Source of the DNA: CAYMLL01 sp964390645 | GTDB lineage: Bacteria > Planctomycetota > UBA8108 | DNA length: 6,167 nt | Direction: 5' to 3' | Assembly: GCA_964390645.1 (NCBI GenBank) | Contig: CAYMLL010000390.1 | Location: 1-6,167 of the forward strand | Shown here: positions 1 to 4,635 of the stretch, piece by piece | Layout of the letters: each line of letters begins with the position of its first letter | Numbering within the stretch: the stretch's first letter is position 1 | Notes under the pieces: generated by a model | Seen by the model: the letters and a program-made list of their open reading frames with translations, nothing else | The model's database searches: none | What the model was told of the DNA's origin: nothing | Made by a program: the position numbers and the translations under genes

Positions 1-350
1 GGCCGGCACCGGGGGCCGCGGCGGCGCGGCAGTGGGCGGGGGCCTCGCCCGCGGAACCGGGGAGGCGCAGATCCGCGAGGGGGGGATGCAGGAGTTCGTG
101 GCCGGAGCCGCCGGCGAAGGCGGTGGTGCCGCGCCTGCGGCGCGTCGTCTCGGGAAATGCCCACCTTTTCACGTTCACCACGCACGCCCGGGACTACGAT
201 TCGATGGAGCCGCGTTTGCAGAAAGTGGTCGAATCGATCGAGGTCCACCGTAAGCCCAGCCTCAGCGGGACGCTGCCGATCCTCGGAGTCAGCCTCTTTG
301 CGGGTGCGGTCCGTTTCGGGCGACGCCGTCGAACACGGCTTCCGTGTTGA
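1..350 (+). CDS. 3' end of a gene of unknown function (partial)
   Basis: A reading frame enters from the left edge (first full codon at base 3) and stops at TGA 348-350. From about base 120 it has convincing G/C-ending codons and a protein-like sequence: GNAHLFTFTTHARDYDSM, then a short helix ending VVESIEV. This pattern, a beta strand, an aromatic/Asp turn and a terminal amphipathic helix ending in 'SI', resembles the C-terminal edge of PsbP/DUF1795-like folds, but that is only a resemblance. It then has a proline/serine linker, a short hydrophobic stretch (LPILGVSLFAGAV) and a very basic tail (RFGRRRRTR), as in a C-terminal membrane segment with a cytoplasmic end. Before base 120 the frame is ambiguous: the sequence is extremely G-rich, and the +2 frame reads as a Gly/Ala-rich segment there, so a frameshift or low-complexity linker is possible. 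Function not recognised. Confidence 0.5.
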   Translation, partial: PAPGAAAARQWAGASPAEPGRRRSARGGCRSSWPEPPAKAVVPRLRRVVSGNAHLFTFTTHARDYDSMEPRLQKVVESIEVHRKPSLSGTLPILGVSLFAGAVRFGRRRRTRLPC

Positions 351-362
351 GGAGACCGGTGG

Positions 363-370
363 TATAAACT
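363..370 (+). promoter_or_regulatory. possible -10 element (TATAAACT)
   Basis: TATAAA at 363-368 is AT-rich in an otherwise very GC-rich stretch and matches five of six positions of a sigma-70 -10 box. It lies 13 bp after the upstream stop codon. No good -35 hexamer sits 16-18 bp upstream: TTGAGG at 347-352 is only 10 bp away. If used, it would give a 5' leader of about 360 bases for the dehydrogenase gene. Confidence 0.25.
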
Positions 371-422
371 CGAGTCTCGCATTTCTCCGGGGAGAGCGGA
401 ATCGTCGGGATCGAGAAGCGAC

Positions 423-434
423 CACGGCGCCGTG
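423..434. repeat. 12-bp perfect palindrome (possible operator)
   Basis: CACGGCGCCGTG reads identically on both strands. It lies about 55 bp downstream of the TATAAACT element and 6 bp before the 16-bp tandem duplication. Dyads of this size suit a dimeric repressor, but about one by chance is expected in a window this long. Confidence 0.3.
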
Positions 435-440
435 TCCAGG

Positions 441-472
441 GCGTGCGATTCCCGGGGCCTGCGATTCCCGGG
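441..472. repeat. tandem duplication of a 16-bp unit
   Basis: Two adjacent copies of a 16-bp unit, GCGTGCGATTCCCGGG at 441-456 and GCCTGCGATTCCCGGG at 457-472, differ at one position. A third copy begins (GCGTG, 473-477) and then diverges. The unit is not in a convincing coding frame. It may be a doubled protein-binding site or a replication-slippage product. Confidence 0.6.
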
Positions 473-607
473 GCGTGATGGGTCGCAGCCACGAGGAGCC
501 CGGCGAACCTCGCAGTCCCCGGAAGGTCGGGCGGGGTTTCCGTGTGATCCGGCCGGGGCTCGGTGGAGCGTCGGAGACGCTCGAGACCGGCGCGATGGCC
601 CGCTCGC

Positions 608-635
608 TCCGGTGAGGCACGTGGAAAACACCGGA
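608..635 (+). repeat. 7-bp inverted repeat in the dehydrogenase leader
   Basis: TCCGGTG at 608-614 is the exact reverse complement of CACCGGA at 629-635. The 14-base loop contains the CACGTG palindrome at 618-623. It lies about 100 bases before the dehydrogenase start, so it could form an RNA hairpin in the leader or be an operator. No U-tract follows, so it is not a typical terminator. Confidence 0.3.
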
Positions 636-725
636 ACCCGAGGACAAGGGTCGGTCGAGAAGGCCAGCCCGGTGCCAGGGCGTGTTCTCGGCGGACCGAC
701 AGGGTGTCGTAAGGGTCCTCTCGTC

Positions 726-731
726 AAGGAG
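726..731 (+). promoter_or_regulatory. Shine-Dalgarno site deciding the dehydrogenase start
   Basis: AAGGAG, seven bases ahead of ATG 739, is a near-perfect Shine-Dalgarno. It favours ATG 739 over an in-frame GTG at 682, whose extra 19 residues would not look like the start of a dehydrogenase fold. Confidence 0.8.
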
Positions 732-738
732 CGTTCGC

Positions 739-1683
739 ATGGATCGCATTCTCGTCAACACCGTGCCGCACCCTGACTCGCTGCGCTACCTGGAGGAGCG
801 CGGATTCGAGTACGTCATCGTGCCGGAGGAGGACCCGTCTGCGAGCTACCGGGAGGCGCCCCCGTGCGTGGGAGTCGTCGGCAATGCATCGTTGCCCTTC
901 GATGACGCTTTCTTCGAGATCGCGCCGAGGGTGCGTGTTGTCGGTCGCGTTGGCGTGGGCTACGACAATGTCGACATCGACGCGGCGAGCCGCCGTGGCG
1001 TGAGAATCGTCCACACGCCGCTGCCGATCGTCGAGCCGGTAGCCGAGCATGCAATCATGCTCTTTCTCGCGCTCGTTCGTGCGGTCTTACCCGGCGATCG
1101 AGACGCTCGCGCCGCGAGATTCCGCCGGCCGGAGAACAGCCCGGGTCCCGAGTTGCGTACCAAGACGCTCGGGATCATCGGGATGGGGCGCACCGGTCGT
1201 CGTGTCGCCGAGATCGCTCGCCGGGGCTTCGAGATGGACGTTCTCTACGCGGACCGGTTTTCCCGGCCGGACGTCGAGGACGATCTCGGTGCAAGTCGCG
1301 TGGAGATTGACGACCTGCTACGCTCGAGCGACTTCGTCAGCGTTCACGTCAACCTGTCCGAGTCGACACGAGGGCTGATCGACGCGCGCTCTCTGTCGCT
1401 GATGAAGCCGACCGCGTACCTGGTCAACGTCTCCCGCGGACCGGTCGTTGACGAGACTGCGCTCGTCGACGCTCTGCAGGCGAACGTGATCGCCGGGGCA
1501 GGAATCGACGTCTTCGAGAGGGAGCCGCCGGCGGACGACAACCCGCTGTGGGCGTTGTCGAACGTCGTGGTGACGCCGCATCGCGCCGGGTTCAGCGACG
1601 AGAGCCGGTACGGCTGCTCGATGGTCGTCGAGGACGTCGTGCGAGTGTTGCGAGGCGAGGCGCCCGAGTTTGCGGTAAACTGA
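739..1683 (+). CDS. D-2-hydroxyacid dehydrogenase (phosphoglycerate dehydrogenase-like)
   Basis: Predicted cytoplasmic NAD-dependent oxidoreductase of 314 residues, interconverting a 2-keto acid and a D-2-hydroxyacid. The N-terminal substrate domain includes GVGYDNVDIDAA (72-83) and VAEHA (101-105). The Rossmann domain begins with the dinucleotide motif GMGRTG (148-153), and an acidic residue, Asp172, closes the second strand, favouring NAD over NADP. The catalytic residues of the family are all present: Arg233 in NVSRGPVVDE, Glu262 in DVFEREPP and His281 in TPHRAG. The protein ends soon after the Rossmann domain, so it lacks the ACT and intervening domains of long serine-pathway SerA enzymes. 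The substrate cannot be told from sequence: 3-phosphoglycerate, glyoxylate/hydroxypyruvate or another keto acid are possible. ATG 739 is chosen for its AAGGAG site. The next gene starts 33 bp downstream and is probably cotranscribed. Confidence 0.93.
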   Translation: MDRILVNTVPHPDSLRYLEERGFEYVIVPEEDPSASYREAPPCVGVVGNASLPFDDAFFEIAPRVRVVGRVGVGYDNVDIDAASRRGVRIVHTPLPIVEPVAEHAIMLFLALVRAVLPGDRDARAARFRRPENSPGPELRTKTLGIIGMGRTGRRVAEIARRGFEMDVLYADRFSRPDVEDDLGASRVEIDDLLRSSDFVSVHVNLSESTRGLIDARSLSLMKPTAYLVNVSRGPVVDETALVDALQANVIAGAGIDVFEREPPADDNPLWALSNVVVTPHRAGFSDESRYGCSMVVEDVVRVLRGEAPEFAVN

Positions 1684-1702
1684 GCTCCGGAAGAAAACGG
1701 CA

Positions 1703-1709
1703 GGGAGGT
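1703..1709 (+). promoter_or_regulatory. Shine-Dalgarno site of the small membrane protein
   Basis: GGGAGGT lies seven bases before ATG 1717. It supports translation of this short gene and decides against the in-frame GTG at 1708, which overlaps the site itself. Confidence 0.75.
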
Positions 1710-1716
1710 GCCGTCG

Positions 1717-1926
1717 ATGTCACTCCTCGTCCAAACTCTGCTCGTCATCCTCGCGGTCGTCGCGGCGTCGACCTATCTGCTCCGGAGGGGCTGGAAGTTC
1801 GTGCGCTTGTTTCGCGTCGGTGGTGGTGGGGAAGGCCGAGCCGGTTGCGCGGGGGGATGCGACGCGAAGCCTCGGCCGCGCAAGCAGAAGGTGAGGCTCG
1901 AGCCCACTCGCAAGCTCGGGCGCTGA
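1717..1926 (+). CDS. small Cys-motif membrane protein, FeoB-associated-like
   Basis: A 69-residue protein with one N-terminal membrane helix (about residues 3-22, LLVQTLLVILAVVAASTYLL), followed by a basic stretch, a Gly-rich linker, a C-A-G-G-C motif (Cys44 and Cys48) and a Lys/Arg-rich tail. The layout, a short N-terminal helix followed by a Gly/Cys metal-binding-like cluster, resembles the FeoB-associated Cys-rich membrane protein family, whose members often sit beside ferrous-iron transporter genes; no feo gene is visible here. Most members I know of have more cysteines, so the assignment is tentative. With the positive-inside rule, the charged part and cysteines should face the cytoplasm. 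The strong Shine-Dalgarno and G/C-ending codons argue it is a real gene. It follows the dehydrogenase by 33 bp in a probable operon. A membrane anchor for a redox partner is an alternative role. Confidence 0.7.
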   Translation: MSLLVQTLLVILAVVAASTYLLRRGWKFVRLFRVGGGGEGRAGCAGGCDAKPRPRKQKVRLEPTRKLGR

Positions 1927-1935
1927 GCCCTGAGC
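1914..1935. terminator. GC-rich hairpin across the stop codon, possible bidirectional terminator
   Basis: GCTCGGGC at 1914-1921 pairs with GCCC-T-GAGC at 1927-1935, giving an eight-pair stem with one bulged T. The five-base loop contains the TGA stop codon (1924-1926) of the small membrane protein gene. It lies between two convergent genes and would also form in RNA from the opposite strand, so it could serve both. No T-run follows on either side, so it is at best an atypical intrinsic terminator. Confidence 0.35.
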
Positions 1936-2019
1936 GGGACTCCGGTGCGTGCCCCGGGAGACGAACGAGAGCATGATGGCGCGTTCGGGGGCCATGCAGA
2001 GGATTCCGTTTCTCGCCTC

Positions 2020-4452
2020 CTATGGCTCTTCGCCGCCTCCTTGCAGCATCCGGCGGAGATTCTCCCTCGTACGTCGCGCCTCGTCCGCGTTTCCCAGGGC
2101 CTCGTGAAGCCTTGCGCGCAGATCGATCAGCTGTGGTGATGGGGGGCCGAGACCCTCGGCGCGCAACACCGTCTCCAGGGCTTCGGAATGTCGATCGAGG
2201 CTGTGCAGGATGGTGGCGCGTGTGTAGAGGTAGTAGCCGTTGTTCGGCTCGGCGGTGATCGCGCGGTCAAGTGTGTCGAGGGACTCGTCGGACTTGCCCA
2301 TGTCGTTGCGCAGCAGTGCGAGGTTGTACCACGCGCGACCGAAGGTCTCGTCCAGCTCGCACGCCTTCGCGATCGCCTTCTCGGCGTCCTCCAGGTGTCC
2401 TGCCTCGGCGAGCGCCAGGCCGAGTCGCATCGAGAAGAGTGCCTGCTCGGGTGCGAGGTCCCGCGCTTTCCGGAGACTGGCGATGGCCTGGTCGCCGAGT
2501 CCGGCAGCGCTGTAGGCGATGGCGACGTGATCGTGCTGGGCGGCGGAGTAGGGGTCCCATTCGACCGCCTTCTCCATCCAGTCGATCGCGCTGCCGAGGT
2601 TACGTTGGTCCATCTGCACGCGGTCGAAGTGAAAGACGCCGCGCTGAAGCGCTCCAGTCGGCTGGTCGGAGTTGATCATCAGGTAGTGATCGAGCTCCTT
2701 TCCGGCTCTCGTCGACATGTCGAGTTCACGGCGCAGCGACCACGCAGCCTCGATGCGTACGAGACGCACGGGATCTTCGAGCAGACGGTTGAGCTTCTCT
2801 CGTGTCAGCGTCGCGAGGTTGGAGTCGGTCGTGGGTCCGATCAGCGTCTCGGCAACGCGTGCGGAGACGCCGCGAAGGAGCGGGTCGGAGCTGGACAGGG
2901 CGTCGAAGATTGCCCGGCGGACGTCCTCACGCATGGGCGCCCACGCTGCGAGAAGACCGGCAGCGACGCTGCGCCACATGGGGGACTGATCGTCGTGTCG
3001 TCCCTCGGCGAGCAGATCCAGGAGTCCGTCGACCGCGGAGGGCCGGCCTTCGCGCGCCCGGGCGATGATCCGGGCCCGCTGCTGCGTGTGACGGTCCATC
3101 CGCTTGCCGTACCAGGTCCGCGTCCACTCGATCGCCCAGTCGGTGGTCTTGTCCGTGTGACAGCGACTGCAGGCGTTCGGGATGTCGTGGTCGCGCGTAA
3201 GGGTCGGATCAGGAATCGTGAAGCCGTGGTCTCGTCGCGGGTGCCGCTGCATGAACGTGGTCAGCGGCATATGACATCCGGTGCACTGTGCACCTGCCGA
3301 GTCCGCCACGTGATGGGAGTGTTCGACCGGGTCGATCTTCTTCTCGTGACAGCCGAGGCACAGCTGGTTGCCTGGAGCGCGAACCTTCGCCGTGTGAGGC
3401 TCGTGGCAGTGGATGCAGCGTACGCCCATGCGGTACATGCGGCTCGAGAGGAACGACGTGTACTCGTAGTCTTCCTCGTGGACCTGCCCATCGGCGTGGT
3501 AGACCTCGGTCTCGTCCGGAAGCACCGGCCGGAAATGGTCGACGAATCGGGCACCTGCCACGATTCGGCCGGTGAGTTCCGAGCGGCGCGCATGGCAGGC
3601 GCCACACGTGTCCATGATCGCGTCCAGTCGTCCACGATGCTGTTCTTCCGGAGCCTGCTGATCACTCTGCAGGGTGTCGAGGAAGGCTTTCGGAGGCCAG
3701 CTGATCGTGACGTCGCCTGACGTGTCGACTTCTGTCGGTGTACCGGTCGCCTTCATCTCGGCGATGTGGTGGGAGTAGGGGCCGTGACAGCTCTCGCAAC
3801 CGACGCCGAGCTCCACGTACCTGGAGTCGTAGGAGTCCGTGTGTGAGTCGTAGCGCTTGCGAAAGTCAGTCGTGTGACACGTCGCGCACATCGAGTTCCA
3901 CGTCATGCCGCGGTTCGACCAGTGTCCCCACTCATGTGGCCGACGGTTCTCCTCGCCGTAGACGTCGAACCACTCGTTCTTGTTCGGGTCGAACGCGAGC
4001 GCGGTCACCTGGTAGCGGCCGCCGGGTGCGGCGACGACTGGCTGCCAGAGGGGGGAGACGCCGATGATGCGAGCGGGACGGTAGGGTCGAACCTCGCCGC
4101 CTTGCCCTTCGGTCACGAGCTCGTGCTTGCCTCCGTGCGTGCGTGCGACCGACGTCTGATCGCCGTGGCGAATATCGTGCCGGGGCTCGAATGCCAGACC
4201 GTGGGTCTCCGGGTCGAAGGGTACCTCGGCGAGCCCGTGGTGCGAGGCAGCCCACTGGTCGTGGATCGAGCGATGGCACGAGCGGCAGCTCGCCGAGCCG
4301 CTGTAGGAAGGCTCGCCGGCGGATCGCGGGTCGACCGTTGATGGTCGCGCGTCCCGGTTATGCGAGGAGCGCGTGGCCAGCCACCAGACGGCGGCCGTGG
4401 CGATCAAGATGCAAGGAACGGTACGTACGATGTGTTTCGCCTCGATCGACAT
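2020..4452 (-). CDS. membrane-anchored octaheme cytochrome c with HEAT-like and TPR repeats
   Basis: An 810-residue protein from the second ATG; the ATG at 4461 would add three residues. A positively charged start and hydrophobic stretch (about 13-26) form a signal anchor or signal peptide, placing the rest in the periplasm. Eight CXXCH heme-attachment motifs follow, with first cysteines at 56, 189, 219, 283, 346, 365, 390 and 428. Flanking sequences such as GVGCESCHGP and MTWNSMCATCH match the cytochrome c554-like multiheme family. Residues about 471-574 form helical pairs like HEAT repeats, and about 601-795 form six consecutive 34-residue TPR units. The hemes should carry electrons and the repeats bind partner proteins; redox partner and substrate are unknown. 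Start choice: the TATAAT box overlaps the first ATG, so ATG 4452 is more consistent. Convergent with the upstream operon and divergent from the RND gene. Comparable fusions are annotated in several environmental phyla without assigned function. Confidence 0.93.
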   Translation of the reverse strand: MSIEAKHIVRTVPCILIATAAVWWLATRSSHNRDARPSTVDPRSAGEPSYSGSASCRSCHRSIHDQWAASHHGLAEVPFDPETHGLAFEPRHDIRHGDQTSVARTHGGKHELVTEGQGGEVRPYRPARIIGVSPLWQPVVAAPGGRYQVTALAFDPNKNEWFDVYGEENRRPHEWGHWSNRGMTWNSMCATCHTTDFRKRYDSHTDSYDSRYVELGVGCESCHGPYSHHIAEMKATGTPTEVDTSGDVTISWPPKAFLDTLQSDQQAPEEQHRGRLDAIMDTCGACHARRSELTGRIVAGARFVDHFRPVLPDETEVYHADGQVHEEDYEYTSFLSSRMYRMGVRCIHCHEPHTAKVRAPGNQLCLGCHEKKIDPVEHSHHVADSAGAQCTGCHMPLTTFMQRHPRRDHGFTIPDPTLTRDHDIPNACSRCHTDKTTDWAIEWTRTWYGKRMDRHTQQRARIIARAREGRPSAVDGLLDLLAEGRHDDQSPMWRSVAAGLLAAWAPMREDVRRAIFDALSSSDPLLRGVSARVAETLIGPTTDSNLATLTREKLNRLLEDPVRLVRIEAAWSLRRELDMSTRAGKELDHYLMINSDQPTGALQRGVFHFDRVQMDQRNLGSAIDWMEKAVEWDPYSAAQHDHVAIAYSAAGLGDQAIASLRKARDLAPEQALFSMRLGLALAEAGHLEDAEKAIAKACELDETFGRAWYNLALLRNDMGKSDESLDTLDRAITAEPNNGYYLYTRATILHSLDRHSEALETVLRAEGLGPPSPQLIDLRARLHEALGNADEARRTRENLRRMLQGGGEEP

Positions 4453-4459
4453 GGCGGGC

Positions 4460-4465
4460 ATTATA
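4460..4465 (-). promoter_or_regulatory. consensus -10 box for the cytochrome gene, possible leaderless start
   Basis: On the minus strand these bases read TATAAT, a perfect sigma-70 -10 hexamer in GC-rich surroundings. Its downstream edge is seven bases before the ATG at 4452, so transcription would begin at or next to that A. No Shine-Dalgarno precedes either candidate ATG, which fits leaderless translation. The -35 region is poor: CGGCCA at 17-bp spacing matches three of six positions. Confidence 0.5.
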
Positions 4466-4520
4466 GCGGCCGCGCTCGATCGTGGCCGATAATCTCGGTC
4501 GCGAGGTGGAGCTTTCTGGT

Positions 4521-4534
4521 TCGACCGCGGTTGA
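4521..4534. promoter_or_regulatory. 14-bp near-palindrome, candidate operator
   Basis: TCGACCGCGGTTGA is palindromic apart from one G/T pair, with a perfect ACCGCGGT core (4524-4531). It overlaps the -35-like TTGACT beginning at 4531, so a bound dimeric repressor would block RNA polymerase. It sits between the divergent cytochrome and RND genes. RND pumps are often controlled by TetR- or MarR-type repressors at such sites; the regulator is not in this window. Confidence 0.35.
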
Positions 4535-4560
4535 CTTCATTCCTGCTCTCCGGAAGATAG
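4531..4560 (+). promoter_or_regulatory. possible RND gene promoter
   Basis: TTGACT at 4531-4536 matches five of six positions of a sigma-70 -35 hexamer. The -10 side is weak: GATAGA (4556-4561) at 19-bp spacing or AAGATA (4554-4559) at 17 bp. If used, transcription would begin near 4567 and give a leader of about 70 bases. Confidence 0.3.
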
Positions 4561-4562
4561 AT

Positions 4563-4588
4563 CGCTCCGCTTCCGTGCGCCGGAGCGG
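4563..4588 (+). repeat. two competing hairpins in the RND leader
   Basis: CGCTCCG (4563-4569) is the exact reverse complement of CGGAGCG (4581-4587). A second pairing, CCGCTTC (4567-4573) with GGAGCGG (4582-4588, one G-U pair), uses nearly the same 3' arm, so the two cannot coexist. The end of the structure is about 48 bases before the RND start codon. Confidence 0.35.
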
Positions 4589-4635
4589 CTTCATCGCACT
4601 CGCCTCGTTGTGTCTTCGACGGCGGAGCCGATCTC

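Larger units (their letters stand above)
351..738. other. 388-bp stretch without a convincing gene, upstream of the dehydrogenase
   Basis: Several open frames cross this stretch on both strands, but their translations are Arg/Gly/Pro/Ser-rich with no recognisable fold and no Shine-Dalgarno, which is typical of spurious frames in GC-rich DNA. It contains a TATAAACT sequence at 363-370 that could be a -10 element without a good -35, a 12-bp perfect palindrome at 423-434, a 16-bp tandem duplication at 441-472, a 7-bp-stem inverted repeat at 608-635 and a small hairpin at 697-709 just before the ribosome binding site. It is probably the leader or control region of the dehydrogenase gene. Confidence 0.5.

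Noticed and set aside
157..615. A 152-codon plus-strand open frame (frame 1)
   Set aside because: It overlaps the better-supported frame 3 coding sequence, and its translation is Arg/Ser/Gly-rich without any domain-like pattern.
194..727. A 177-codon open frame on the minus strand across the left region
   Set aside because: Arg/Pro/Ser/Thr-rich translation without motifs or a ribosome binding site, and it overlaps the convincing coding end at 120-350.
682..738. An earlier GTG start for the dehydrogenase
   Set aside because: No ribosome binding site ahead of it, whereas ATG 739 has AAGGAG at ideal spacing and begins the expected first beta strand.
432..776. A GTG-started 114-codon frame running into the dehydrogenase gene
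   Set aside because: No Shine-Dalgarno, low-complexity Arg/Gly-rich product, and it overlaps the true dehydrogenase start in another frame.
1940..1960. CTCCGG/CCGGGAG inverted repeat between the convergent genes
   Set aside because: Short stem with a bulge and no T-run; the hairpin at 1914-1935 is stronger.
2188..3720. A 510-codon open frame on the plus strand opposite the cytochrome gene
   Set aside because: It lies entirely antisense to a gene with eight heme motifs and TPR repeats. Its translation is Val/Arg/Gly-rich with no recognisable fold, as expected from G/C-ending codons on the other strand.
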